64,000 nt of DNA from Apiotrichum sp. Y4204 (taxonomy: Eukaryota; Basidiomycota; Tremellomycetes; Trichosporonales; Trichosporonaceae). This document shows, piece after piece, positions 35,953 through 47,872 of the stretch (positions within the stretch are counted from its first letter, which is position 1; every line of letters begins with the position of its first letter). Both the position numbers and the translations under genes were made by a program. Below the pieces are notes generated by a model. It did not search any database. It was given only the letters and a program-made list of their open reading frames with translations, and was not told the origin of the DNA. The stretch is taken from positions 35,352 to 99,351 of the forward strand of contig JAMYHL010000110.1 in the NCBI GenBank assembly GCA_025531455.1. Direction: 5' to 3'.

Positions 35953-37240
35953 ATGACTCCTTCATCACAACGTCGCCCCTATACACGAAAGGGCCAGGTG
36001 CGTTCGACGTCTTGATAGTCACTGCGACTCACTGACAATCTACAACAGGCTAAGCCAAAAGAATGGAATTTCAGCGGTGCTGCACCTGTAAATGTGCCTG
36101 TAAATGCCACAAAACGCCCTCCGCCCTCGAAAGGAGTCAAACCTATCCTCAAGGCCACCGAGACGGCGAGTAAACCCAATGTGACGCGTTCGTTGTCCCA
36201 TTCTCCATCCTGTGGGGCGCGTCCCGCTCCTCAAATGTTGTCCGTCAAGCTCGAGTCGCGGTCCTGTGGTCCACCAATCCCTCGCCGGCAGAAACCAATC
36301 AAGAAACTTCACGAAGCACCCCGTCATCGACAGCAAGCAAGACCTGGTCAAGTTGCTCATTCAAAAAGCACCTTCTACCTCCCACCCCTACTGTCTGAGT
36401 CTGAGATCGACGGTGTCCTGTCCGTAAGGCTGAGAAGCGGGCCGCACGATCGTAACTTACCGACGTCAACATCTGCCTCCACTCTCGAGATCAAGCCTTC
36501 CAAGGAACCTGCGGGACTGCACAAGGTGGCCTCCTTCCTATTTTGTCCTTCCGCTCGTTTTGATCTCGAGAGGCTGCGCAGATCCAAAGGCCAAACATCA
36601 CATCAGAGTATTTGTCCCGGGTTCAAACTTGCGGGATCGTCAGTCGATTCACCAAATACCCTGGCAAGGCATGCCAAGCGACCAAGCGAAGCTATGCGAG
36701 CGCAGTTATTCAGTCAAGCTGTGGCTCACAGCTTGGGCGTGTGGGTCATTCCTCCAGTGGAACCTGTTTCAAAGTCAACTACCGTACCGATAATGCACAC
36801 CACAACGAACAAGAAGCATCCTGGCCGTCGACTCGAAACCAGAAAGCGGTCTGTTCCAGCCCGCCCTCTACCAAAAGTACCATTTCCCGATCAGATATCC
36901 GACTCGACTGAGATGTAAGTCTCCATCGCGTCGGATAAAGTCTAGCAACTAATACAGGATACGCAGTCCCAGGGGCTCCCAGCCACCGTGGATTGGTTCA
37001 GTTGCGTCAGAACACTTCTTTGGTCCGACTTTCAACGACAGTCTGAGTGACCAAGCGTCACTTTTCGACTTTGAAGAACCCGCTGAAGGCATCAACTGGT
37101 GGAAGTCAGTCGACGCCGAACGGAGCTTGAGCAGGGCATACACCGGCGCCCACGGGACCGCGATACGAGTGAATTCCGTCGCGATCCACCGCATTTTAAA
37201 ATGGCGTGATGAGGTTGACCTTCATGGATCAAGGGGTTGA
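35953..37240 (+). CDS. Basic, disordered protein of unknown function
   Basis: No family recognised. Three exons, 35953-35997, 36049-36914 and 36958-37240, are joined over GT-AG introns of 51 and 43 nt and give about 397 residues. The short first exon (MTPSSQRRPYTRKGQ) reads straight into AKPKEWNFSGAAPVN. The protein is rich in Lys, Arg, Pro and Ser, with segments such as KRPPPSKGVKPILKATE, PIPRRQKPIKKLHEAPRHRQ and KKHPGRRLETRKRSVPARPL. The last exon is different in character: more acidic and aromatic, with WIGSVASEHFFGPTFND, SLFDFEEPAEGINWWKS and a helical end RVNSVAIHRILKWRDEVDLH. That composition hints at a nuclear or scaffold protein with a C-terminal binding element, but this is inference. 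It converges on POP1. Confidence 0.7.
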
Positions 37241-37441
37241 GGGGTCTGAGGTTTACACAGATATCAGTATCAATTGTGAGTGAGGGTTCTCAGATCGCTG
37301 GTGAATAACGTCGGGGACGGCTGCTCATCTTTGACCTAAGTTCACGGTGCACGATTACTCATTTATGTGCTGTAAGCAATGACTACAATTACATGTCCGC
37401 CGAATCGAAATCAAGAGTTGTTATCCTCCTATAAAATGCTA

Positions 37442-40159
37442 TCATAGCGCAAGCACCAACGAGGCAAGTCGGAATACTACCCCATCTCGATTTTTGACCA
37501 AACAGAGGATTCTTCTCGCTGGATGGGACCCCTCGGCTTCTCGGGATAGCCTCAAGTACGCTTCGAGTTTGATTGTTGCAAGTCCATGTCCCTTGCCTCG
37601 GGTCAAAGAAAAGTTGCCAGTAGAAACAAATCCCATTACTTGCTTTGCCGAAACATGCTGGATATGCTATGTCTGTTAGTTATGTGCAATGAGGATCATC
37701 CACCTTTACTTGAGAAGCTGTGTACTCGAAAGGCTCATGGTCCTTTGCAGCGAGTAGTTGATTGCCTTCTTCGAAGGTTAACGGATAAAGCATAGCCATG
37801 TCAGAAGGCGACCCTCGACCGAGTGTTTCGATTTCGACATGACACAGCCCCGCCTGTAACAAACCCCGTGCTGTTGGTGTTGCCAGTAAATTGAGTCCGC
37901 GACTCGCTCGGAATTCATTTAGAGCTTCCAGAAGGGAATCAGACGCATCGTCAAGGCCGCTGATGAGATGCAAATAAGGGCCAAGAATTGGATTGACCAG
38001 CCAGGGTTTAACAGCTAAATCGCCATTAAATGACGCTTCCTCAATCTCGTTCTCTGTCTGAGCAGATGAGCAACGATCAACCAGCAGAACGCACCCTAGA
38101 CATGGCAGGCCAGTCAGGCTTGAATGGCCATGGTGTTCCTAATGTCGAAAATTCCGGTCGCTTGCCGGGGGGTTTGCGCAACCACCGGCTCTCGTCTTCC
38201 CTTGCCGCCTCGGCTTCCCAATCGGCACCTGCTTCGCAGACTGCGCCATAATGCTGAGGAAAAGAGGGGATCCCAGCTTCTCGATATTGAGTGGAACGTT
38301 CCACCATTCCTCCCAAGCGAACGTTGCAGTAAATGAATGACGGAAGGAACGCCATTGCCCAGCCGGTCGGGAATAGGAGCGTATATCCTTGAAAAGCCGC
38401 AGACTCATGATCATCAGCTTGGGATTGCACAGAGCGTCTAATGATCATTATCGGCACTCTGTCATCGTTCGCCAACGGTCGAAGATGCGTCCCAGGCAAG
38501 CCGCACTCCTTGTCAGCAAATAAAGCAGGCTCTGGTCGCTTACCTTCTGTCGTCGTTGATCCAGAACAGACTTCTTGAACCGTGGACCATGGTTTCCTTC
38601 ACAACAGTTCCACAGAGTGCTGGACGAAGCGGTCTCTGACATTGAGCACCTCGTCGTATCTTCCATCTCGTCATTGTCTGGGAGAGGCCGGGGAGGGAAC
38701 CTGTGAAGTAAGACTCTGATGCAGTGACATGCGCGGATGTGACTTACGACAATCGAGGGTCGTACACAGTAACGCCGAGGACAGCGTCTGTCGGGCACTC
38801 AGATGGGTCGACACTCAGAAAAGAGTCAAATGCGCATTTCTTTTCAGAACCTTCGGATCGGGCGACCCGAAGCGCCCGCTTCAGGATTTTACCTGACAGA
38901 GGACCCATTATTTCGAAAGCCTCAATTTTCTGGCTGACATTGCGGATATTCAATGCACACTTAGTCCCATCTGCCACTGTGCGAACTGCCGTCAACACCT
39001 CATCATAGATTGAGGGGTGCACGCGCAGCCAAACGCGTCTGTGTCCTGGGTCGGACGCCGTTCCCGCTTCCCAGATTACCTGAACAGGTCCGATAAGGTG
39101 AAGAGGGAAGTTTTCAGGCTCGTAAATGTGAACATTGGCTGCCTGTGTGCCCGTCTCAAACCTAGAGTCAGCAAAAGCTGTTGAAGACTCACCCACCTTT
39201 TCCCAGCAAATGTACCCCCAGCGGATAATCTACTGAGGAGTTGAACAATCTCCTCGCGACATCCTTCAAGCTGGACCGTCCCAAAGTAACTCGCATCGTG
39301 TAAAATGGCTTTTCGGCGCGCGGCTCGATATGAGGAGCGGAAGGATTTCAATGTGGGAGTCAAAGGCAATCGGTAACCCCAGCGAGTGATCATGTGAAAA
39401 CGTTTCGCGTGAAAGATGTGTGTGCCGAGCCATTTCTTGTCGGCACCTAGATTCATCAGTTCACCGTTGCCTTATCAGACATCTCTCAACTTACGTTGGC
39501 GAGCTCGCAACTGCTCGGTTCGACTTTGTCCTCTGAGTCCCTTGGCCATGAGCTTCGCTTTCTTGCGATGAATCTGAACAGTTCGATCTCCAGCATCAAT
39601 CTTTGTGGTCAGTATCGTCCTAGTAGCATGAAGCCACTGTAATCCAAAAGCATACCTCTGCAGCGGCCTTGCTCCGAATCTTCTTGGGGACGCGTCTTGG
39701 GTTGTGGCTTGCAGCACGACGCCGTAGATGGCGTGGAAGCGATTGGAAGGCCCTCGAATTACCCTGGGCACTGCAAGTATTAGGGTTTCCCTTAACATTT
39801 CACCTACGCAGCAAGCTTCACTGCACTTCGAAGAGCACCTATTTCAAGAGCGCGAGTCTGGTGTTGTCAGATCTGACATCGCCAAGTTGTCCCACCTCTG
39901 CGTAACGTTCGACTTGAACCGCCCCCGGAAGCGCATTTGCCGCTAATACATCAGTATAACAAAAATCGTACCGCCCTCAGACATTCTCACCAGTAACAAG
40001 ATCATGGACGTCTTTCAGAGTGGACCGGGCTTTTCCCTTGGCCTTCAATCTCGCGCCCTCAGTTCCTCGTCGCACGTCGGTGGTCTTTGGGATAAATTTG
40101 AGAGCCTTTGCTCTGCTACTGGCTGCAGCAGCACCATTGCTAGGCTGAGCTTTGGGCAT
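37442..40159 (-). CDS. POP1: RNase P / RNase MRP protein subunit POP1
   Basis: Largest protein of RNase P and RNase MRP, which process the 5' end of tRNA and pre-rRNA. The start MPKAQPSNGAAAASSRAKAL opens a basic region. The POP1 domain has RRAASHNPRRVPKKIRSKAA, LTTKIDAGDRTVQIHRKKAK, RTEQLRARQRKLR and WLGTHIFHAKRFHMITRWGYRLPL, the family hallmark. The central POPLD region includes LLFPTGWAMAFLPSFIYCNV, RLGGMVERSTQYREAGIPSF and FPQHYGA. The C-terminal fold follows: HLISGLDDASDSLLEALNEF and GFVSTGNFSLTRGKGHGLAT, ending VFRLASLVLAL. Many short introns interrupt it. It is head to head with RIT1 across 439 nt. Confidence 0.92.
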
Positions 40160-40598
40160 CGTTGAGACTGTCGGAAGAGGGTCGAAGTGAGGTGTCAACA
40201 ATCCAAGATGAGTGAGAGGAGCCGACTGGCGACCGGCACCACTCGGATACTGATCCTAATCGTGTGAAGGACGTTGATGTGACAGAAAAATCCAAGTGAA
40301 TGACGGAATGACCTCCACTTGGGGGCGTTTGCCGAACGATTACGTATAACTATGGGAAGCCCCCTCCACCCGCGCTATTGATGGTCGCCAGACGCGGCAC
40401 ATGCCGCGCCTCCATCCGCAATCTCCCAAATCTCTGACGCTCTGGACCCATGTAATTTTGTTTGGTGATGAAGAGATCATGATTACTTGAATCGAATTCT
40501 CATCGCTCACCTATCATTTCTAACTTTACAACATCTTTTCTCTTATATTTGAAGAGCAAAATACTTGATTCTGGAACCATTTCTTTGTTTCATTCGAG
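40160..40598. promoter_or_regulatory. Shared upstream region of POP1 and RIT1
   Basis: 439 nt between divergent ATGs of two tRNA-maturation genes. No E-box of the type seen elsewhere. The half near RIT1 is A/T-rich (40440-40560). Two-way promoter function is inferred from orientation. Confidence 0.5.
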
Positions 40599-42485
40599 AT
40601 GAACGACGCAAAAGCGATCAAAAAGCACGCTGCACAACACGATCTCTTCAACCGCCTCCACTCGATCGCAGCAGACGAGCGATTCGTCCGTAAAGTCGCA
40701 GAACAGTGGTTCAGCAATCGTTTTCAAGTGATTGGCGAGTTTTCTCAGGTCAGAGTTGAATGAGGGGTTAATGTTACTTCAGCCAACCAACGATGCGGCT
40801 CATGGTATTGCGATCCTTCGGTGAGTGAAGCCCATGCGCCCCTGCGTCCGTCCATACGGCCATGCTAATCGGCGGACCAGACGAGCTCCAAAGCCTACGC
40901 CTACTTCAAGTCCACTGATGGGCATACCAATGTGCGTCATCAAGCTGCAGCCCGTAGTCTTTTGCTTACCTGTAGAATTGGAATTTCAACTTACGCCGTT
41001 CCAACTTGACATTGGCAGAGTTTGCGGAGAGGAGTGGAGGGTATGTCAGGATGCCATGACGAGCTGACGTTGAGCTTCATTCTCGTGGACTCCACCCGGC
41101 GTGGAAAGGTAGAAAGCTAAAAGCTTCTTTGGTGCTGACTCTCTAGAGGATGCCGGATGGGTTATCAAAGACGGTCCCAATCTGGTGTTGCGTGATTAAT
41201 CGTGCTCTGAAACGTCGGTGGTTAGCCGAAGGCCGTGTCATTCCCGAATCCTGGGATACGTGCGCCTATTTACCTGGCCAGATTGTCTCACCTTCTGAAA
41301 GGGCTCAGATCGAGGAGCGGATTGACGGATGGGTGGAAGAGCTTGAGGTAAGCTTCAGACCGCTTTAGTTGCTTATTCGATAATAGAATTCGGTCCTCCC
41401 CTTGCCTCAACTTACGAAACCATTACGACCTTTCTTCATCCATCCCGCAACAACGGTACCACCGGAGATTGCTCCTTCATCTCCGTACACACCAGTTATA
41501 TGTGTCTCAGCTTCACGTTGGGTCAATGACACGGGTCGAGGGGATGTTCTACCCACGGCAACTCAACTGGGCGACGGATTCTTTTCGCGAACTGTCGCCT
41601 TCGACTACGTCCCCGGTGCGGGCGATGACGATGAGCTTTGGGGACGAGTAGGTGGATGCTCAGCGTTTCCACTGACATCAGGGCTTGAGTGCTTTCCTCT
41701 TCTATTCGCACAAGGAAGACCTCCTGTCAACGCCACGTGATGAGCTGCCTGGGCTAGTTGATGACTTGGTGGCCGATAAAGCAGCACTTCCTCCTATTGG
41801 TGATCTTAGCATTTCCCCAGAGAAGCTCGATGGCGGTCTACCTGAACACACTGGCGCCACATCCCTGGGTAAGGGACTTTATCTGGAACTGGGTACTCCA
41901 TGTCAACCAAGCCCGAAGTCCTCGCCCTCAAACTCATCGCTCCTCACTCTCGCTGTCGTGGAAGTGAACAAGGCGCTCAAGAACATCCCGTACGTCTTAT
42001 CCACCAGTTCCAGCAGCAGTTCGCCATCATTTATCGTTGCTCTCCCCGCTGCCCGCTCTCAGCCGAAGGAGTATTTGAACGCTCTCTCGGCCGTCAGGGA
42101 CCATTTAGCACAGTTTTCGTCTCTGGGCGGGGACATGGACCTCCTGCTTACTCCCGGACGGAAGTGTGACCTAGAGGCCGCCGTCGAATGGTTTCGCGCG
42201 GGTAACAAACCAGAGGAGGATCCGGGGATTGCGATGCCGCCGGCCGATATGCTTTCTGACAGCGAAATGCAGTCGGCCAGAAAGACAATGCTGCCTCTGG
42301 CTATCGTCCTGCTTTGTTCCATACCGGCTCTCAGCCAAGATGGCACCGAGGAACGTGAGATCGATAAAGCCGTCATAGCTGATCACCTTCATCATCTGGT
42401 TTCCCTTTGGCCCAACGGCAATCCACCGAGGGCTGCGTTGAAGCGGATAAACGAATTCTTGATGAGCGATGACCGTAGCAGCTGA
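40599..42485 (+). CDS. RIT1: Initiator tRNA phosphoribosyl transferase RIT1
   Basis: Adds a 2'-O-ribosyl phosphate to A64 of initiator tRNA-Met, which keeps it out of elongation. The product starts MNDAKAIKKHAAQHDLFNRL. After splicing it shows ANQRCGSWYCDPS, AYAYFKSTDGHTNNWNFNLR, LILVDSTRRGKRMPDGLSKT-type sequence (SFILVDSTRRGK then RMPDGLSKTVPIWCCVINRAL), LPGQIVSPSERAQIEERIDG, LPLPQLTKPLRPFF and VICVSASRW. Then come FDYVPGAGDDDELWGR spliced to GLSAFLFYSHKEDLL, all typical of the family. The C-terminal DUSP-like half includes HTGATSLGKGLYLELGTPCQ, LTLAVVEVNKALKNIPYVLS and the helical end SLWPNGNPPRAALKRINEFL. About seven short introns are needed. The genomic ORF running through 41402-41740 without splicing is not the true frame past 41650. 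Confidence 0.92.
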
Positions 42486-42973
42486 TACGATGTGCACTTC
42501 TCATAGATAAACTTGGTCTTTGGATTGGTGAATGCAAGGGTGCAATGGCCATACTCCTGTCCTACTATCTCTGCTGAACATGTTGAAGCTCTCTTTCAGC
42601 AGGACCGCGGTCTACGATCCCTATATGGCCTGATCTGCCTGAATATATCACGTGATTATGAGTTTGCCGCAGTATGATAGCGATTATGTAACCTGCGACT
42701 ACCAGACAACAATGTCCGATTTGTTGTGTTTGATTAGCGTGGCCGACGCGTACCTGTAAAGTCTCACTTCTCTGAACGGATATCAACGAACCGTACCTCG
42801 CTCGTCGTCGCGACTTGACCTTCATTTCACCCATTTCATCATTCCATCCATCCACCCTTTCCATCCATCCCGTGCGACAATACAGCAACAGATCATTTCC
42901 CGCGCATTCATTCCATTGGTGGCAGACGTTTTCTGGACAGAAACACCAGAGGATAGTGACAGTTGCAGCCACA
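42486..42973. promoter_or_regulatory. Spacer upstream of ARP9-like gene with E-box palindrome
   Basis: 488 nt without a gene. A perfect 10-bp palindrome ATCACGTGAT is at 42647-42656, about 320 nt before the start codon, identical to the one upstream of DPH3/GLC3. A run of CATCCATC-type repeats lies at 42838-42870. Confidence 0.5.
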
Positions 42974-44702
42974 ATGGCGTACCAACCTATCGTTGCCCAT
43001 GTGGATGGTGACATTATTCGCGTCACACATGGAATTGCCGAGTACTTCTCGCGACCCACCTTGGTTAGTACCCTGGGACTGCCCAAACATACGTGATCTC
43101 TGTCGGCTTGATAAATGCTGACGCGTCAAGATTCTGAGAGCGTGTTATGGTGTTCCCAGCCAGTCACAGGAGTTGAATGGTGATCCGGCATCACAATCTG
43201 GGCCGACGGCGGATGTCAGCCGAGGGGAATGGCTTGTTGGGGAGAAGCTGGACAAGGCGTTGAGTGAAGAGGGGGCAGATAAGATTGAGCTGCGATGGCC
43301 CTTTCGGCATCGCAAGGAACAACAGGACTGGGAAGGCCGCGAGTTTATCCTGTGAGTAGAAGCCAACCCGTTGTTAACTCACACGCAGATTGCACATGTA
43401 CTCGCTTCTTGGAATTAAGCCCAGCAACAACACATTCCCCCTGCTTTTGATTCCCCCGGCATCGCCTTCGAGTCTGCCACTCGCCGAGCAGGCATTGTAC
43501 TGTCAGATGGCGTTTGAGAGTCTCAACGTACCTCAGCTGTCAATGCTGCCGGCTCCTATCGTGACCTTGTTCGGTATGAACTCGACCACAGGTGTTGTTC
43601 TGCACATCGGCCATCACAGGTCCGAGGCCATCGCGGTGACAGACTCGGTTGTGCGATGGGAAACGGCGACCTCCGTCGATATCGGTGAGGCGGACTGCAA
43701 GGCGTGGCTCCAGAGCCTACTTCTCAAAGATGAACCCCTGGAGAAGGAACTGCGGGCAGCTGCGGAAGTCGAATCTTGGGCTCCCGGCCAGAAGGAGGCC
43801 CTCGTAAAGCAGATTTGCGACTTCATCTTCGCGGAGTGCACTGGGGATGACATTGAGGTGCCGGAAGCGAAGACTGGCCACAAGTCAGTTGTCGTCGCCA
43901 ATGTTGCACCGCAGGAGGAAGAGTCATTTGACGTAGCAAAGAAGTAAGTAGAGTTGGATTGATGTCGCTAACTGTTCTAGGCTCGTCGCAGATGCCGTTC
44001 CACAGGCAGTCCCCTCAGCGTCCCACAAATCCAAGAAGCAACAGGCTGCTGCTGCCGCTGCCGCTGCATCAAAAGCCTCCGCTGCAGCAGACGCTGCTGC
44101 TGCCGCCGCTGCGGCGGATGTGATTGCTGTTACGATTCCGTCACTTCCAGAAAAGGAGATTGCTGTTGGGCCCGTTCGACACCGTATCTGCGAACCTCTT
44201 CTTGTTGGAGTCACGCCAGGGGGAGACACTGTGTGGGAGGCACTGGGTCGCGCTGTGCAGAGTGCCAGTTTGAACGTTCCCGAGCGGTTGTATATCTGGG
44301 ATTCCATTGCGATCATTGGTGACCTTGCAAAGTTCAAGTGTGAGTTGTGTGTGGATGTTGTCATTTCCCACGTTGACCCTCAGCGTTCCCAACTGCGCTT
44401 GTCACATACCTTGCTCCCTTCCTTCTGACTAGTTCGGACCTTCCGGCCGACTCGCAGCCTCTCCGTGTTCGTTTGCTGTCCATCCCGTGAGTCCCCTGGC
44501 GATTGTTGTCACAAATCTGACCTGTAGCGACTACATCTCGAACTTTAAGGGAGCGACCTCAGACCTGGCTCCGTTCCTTGGTGCCTCCATGGTTGCCAAA
44601 GTGGTATTTGGAGAAGGGCAAGGCAAGCACTCCATCTCCAAGGTGGATTACAATGCACATGGCCCGGCAGCTATCTATGGAGTTTGGCAAGATGCGCCAT
44701 AG
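42974..44702 (+). CDS. ARP9: Actin-related protein, ARP9-like
   Basis: Divergent member of the actin fold family; ARP9 works with ARP7 in the SWI/SNF and RSC remodellers. The product begins MAYQPIVAHVDGDIIRVTHG. Recognisable elements are MYSLLGIKPSNNTFPLLLIP, QMAFESLNVPQLSMLPAPIV, TGVVLHIGHHRSEAIAVTDS (phosphate-2-like loop), RLYIWDSIAIIGDLAKF, SFPTALVTYLAPFLL and the actin C-terminal region RLLSIPDYISNFKGATSDLA, FLGASMVAKVVFGEGQGKHS and KVDYNAHGPAAIYGV. A Lys/Ala-rich insertion near 44030-44115 encodes long alanine runs (AAAAAAAASKASAAADAA). The actin family is firm; assignment to ARP9 rather than another divergent ARP is likely but not proved by reading alone. Confidence 0.75.
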
Positions 44703-44980
44703 CCGTGAGAGAAGCGGCAGTAGACGTAGAGTCGATGGGTGGAATGCAGTAGAATACACTTCGTGTCAGGTTGAGAGTGCCTTGTGGGATTGTAATGTCG
44801 ATGCCAAGGGTTGGATTGCTCAATTGCTGGAGCCTGCCCATTTAATTCCGTTTCGGAATGTTTTGATAGCGGTGTGCGTAATCCCGCATGGAGCCGCCTT
44901 GTGTGATCGTCAACAACAGTCACTCCACAGTCCAATACTTTGGCTGTTATCTCCATTATCAGTTCGGCCAGTTCATCACT

Positions 44981-47650
44981 ATGTCCACGACGGTACCCTC
45001 CCTTCTAGAGGCTCAGCCGCCCTCAATAGATGAGATCAAGGCCTTTCTGTCCCGACATGAGCATCTCCTTCAATTGGAGCGCGACGAAGAGGAGGAGCAG
45101 ACGAGACTCCTAAACTCCAACTGCAGCCCCAAACTGCTCGAACAGCGCGGACTTGCGATTGGCAGTCTCGCAGTGTCGTCAATCAGTATTGGACTTGGAG
45201 GCAAGACGTGAGAATACTGCATAGCCTGCACCGTGCGCAGACTGACCTTTTAGTCTCGTCGAACTCCATCGCCCATTCGCGTACAACGTCACCACGTCGC
45301 TGCCTCCCCATACGTTCCGAAACGGTGATCCTGTCCGCGTCGAGGAGCACGTATCCGGCCCCACCAAGCTCAAGTCTAAATCAAAGAAAGCTGAGGAGGA
45401 AAACGCCGTAGAGGGCATTATCTACCGCGTCGGGCCTGAGAAGATTATCGTTGCGGTCAGCGAAGGCAAGGATGTCGACTTGCCGGAACGGTTGAGGCTG
45501 TAAGTCGAAATACGAACGGTGGCAGAGCTGAGAATACAGACTGAAGCTGGCCAACTCGGTCACGTTTGACCGCATGACGAGAACTCTCGAACATCTCTCA
45601 CGCATGCTAGCACCGGAAGACACGACCCCTGCTGCTGCCAATTGGCCACTTGTCCGCTCACTGGTAGGGCTCCAGCAGCCTTCATGGTCCAGCGCAATCG
45701 CCCCACGTATCTGTGCCGACTCAGAGGGGGATCCCACGATGACATGGTATAGCGAACATTTGAATGACAGTCAGAAGGAGGCCATCAACTTCTGCTTGCG
45801 GGCCGATCAGATCGCCTGTATTCACGGACCTCCCGGAGTGAGACTCTATGTGCACGAACTGATTGCTGACAATCAAGACAGGAAAGACCCATACCCTCAT
45901 CGAATTGATCTTCCAGCTTCTATCGCGGCCGGCTTCAACAGACACTCAGCAACCCCCCAAAATCCTCGTGACCACGCCCTCTAACCTTGCTCTCGACAAT
46001 CTGCTCCTCCGTCTTTCCGCCTTGTCCAAGCAACAACCGTACGCATCTCTTCTACCGCCGGGTTCTATATTGCGCATTGGCCACCCGACACGGGTCCATC
46101 GCGACCTGGTGCAAGAAACCCTTGACTGGAGGGCTGCAAACGGTGACGACGGGGAACTAGTTCGCGACATTGGCAAGGAGATTGAAGGTCATTTGGGAGA
46201 TCTAGGGAAGAAGCGCGGAGAGAAGGGAGCTGTAAAGGGGAGAGACCGGGGAGCGAAATGGGGGGAGGTTCGAGAGCTGAGAAAGGAGTAAGTGCCCAAT
46301 CCTCTCTTCCTACGGACTGACAGCAGCTATCGTCAACGGGAAACAAAGGTGGTCGGCAATATCGTCAGAGGTGCACAGGTGGTGCTGGCGACATGTCACT
46401 CAGCTGGGGCTCGCCAACTGAACAATATAAACTTCGATGTGGCTATCATCGATGAAGCAACTCAAGCTCTCGAAGCTGTTTGTTGGGTGCCCATTCTGAA
46501 GGCTAAGAGACTGATTTTGGCTGGTGACCCCGAACAGGCATGTCTAGGACCCGTATTTCAACTGACAGCAGCTCCCACCGACAATCCTCAGTCAAGCAGA
46601 CAAGAAAGGCGTCAAGAGCGACAAAAAGCCGCAGAAGGGCGAAAAGTTGACGTCAGATTCTCATGCTGAGGGCAAGGACGAGGAGACAAATCTCGAGCCA
46701 ACCCCTCCTCCAAAGGTTGATGGGAAGGAGGCGTCCGGCAGAACGAAACTTCGTCCACCGCGTACTTTGGAGACGACGCTTTTCCACAGACTGGAGAGGC
46801 TATATGGACCAGGCATCAAACGGGTTCTAAAGGTTCAATACCGGTAAGTGTTCCCTGTCCTCAGAAGCTGCTGACAATAGCATGAATGAGTCTATTGCTC
46901 AGTTCCCTTCGGTCACGCTATACAACAGCGAACTGATCTCCGCGCCGTCTGTGGCGAAACATACGCTTCTCGACTTGCCAAACGTGGTGGACAAGGACAG
47001 TGACGACACGAAGGACACATTGGGGCATACGGTGGTCTTCTTCGACACTGCTGGTTGCGAGTTCTTCGAACGGGCAGAAAGCAATGATACCAACTTGAAG
47101 TTTAAATCAAGCCTTGGAGAAGGCAGCAAGAGTAACGAAAATGAGGCACACATCGTGACCAAATGGGCGAGGAAGCTCGTGAGTCGCAGAGCGTGGCGAC
47201 CTAGCTGATCGGCAGGTGGCGCTTGGCGTTGCACCGGCAGAAGTCGGAATCGTCGCGCCATATCAAGCTCAGGTTGCGCTGTTATCTTCATTGCTTCATG
47301 AAGAATTTCCTGAAATGACTATCGGAACTGTCGATGGCCTGCAAGGGCAGGAACGAGATGTGAGAATGTCAAGCTGGGAAGTTTCTAACCACAGGCTATC
47401 ATCCTCACCTTAGTCCGCTCGAACACCACTGGCGAAGTGGGGTTCCTTGGAGAATACCGGCGTCTGAACGTCGCAATGACCCGACCGCGACGGCAACTTG
47501 TGAGTTCGACCGTAGCTTGTCCACTACTGACGACGACAGTGTGTTGTCGGGGATTCAGATACCGTCGCAAAGGGCAGTTCCTACCTCAAGAAGTGGATGA
47601 CGTGGTTGGAGGATAATGCGGATGTTCGTTATGCTGGGGACGAGATATAG
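44981..47650 (+). CDS. HCS1: DNA helicase HCS1 / IGHMBP2-like (SF1B, Upf1 type)
   Basis: 5'-3' helicase first described as DNA polymerase alpha-associated helicase A. The start [20 protein letters not shown] is followed by the N-terminal barrel ([39 protein letters not shown]) and the helicase core. In order come [20 protein letters not shown], Walker A GPPG|TGKT split by an intron, [45 protein letters not shown] (motif II), [12 protein letters not shown] (motif III) with a GC-AG intron, [18 protein letters not shown] (motif IV), [31 protein letters not shown] spliced to AIILTLVRS, and [20 protein letters not shown] (motif VI). A Lys/Glu-rich insertion of about 60 residues follows motif III. 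Same strand as the ARP9-like gene; converges with PDE1. Confidence 0.93.
46538..46571 (+). other. 34-nt GC-AG intron in HCS1
   Basis: The exon ends GAA CAG and the intron begins GCATGT; it ends CAGCAG before CTC CCA CCG ACA. Splicing joins GDPEQ to LPPTILS, the conserved motif III. A GT donor four bases inside (GTCTAG) would destroy the motif. A branch-point-like CTGAC lies near the end. GC donors are a known minor class of the major spliceosome; 34 nt is very short. Confidence 0.75.
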
Positions 47651-47872
47651 TGACGGTCAATCTCATGATGGCATGGAAGCCGTAGATTAAGTGGATGTTA
47701 GGTACAACTGGAAACTCTTGTAAACCCATGTTGTATCTCTACGGATTTAGACCTGAGACGGGACTACAGTCGGCTTATTTTCATCAGGAAGTAAAGCGCA
47801 GATAAGCTGGGTAACTTATAACAGTACAAAAGACTCAAGGAGACAGAGAGGCTGGGAAATTTTGGGTCGGTG

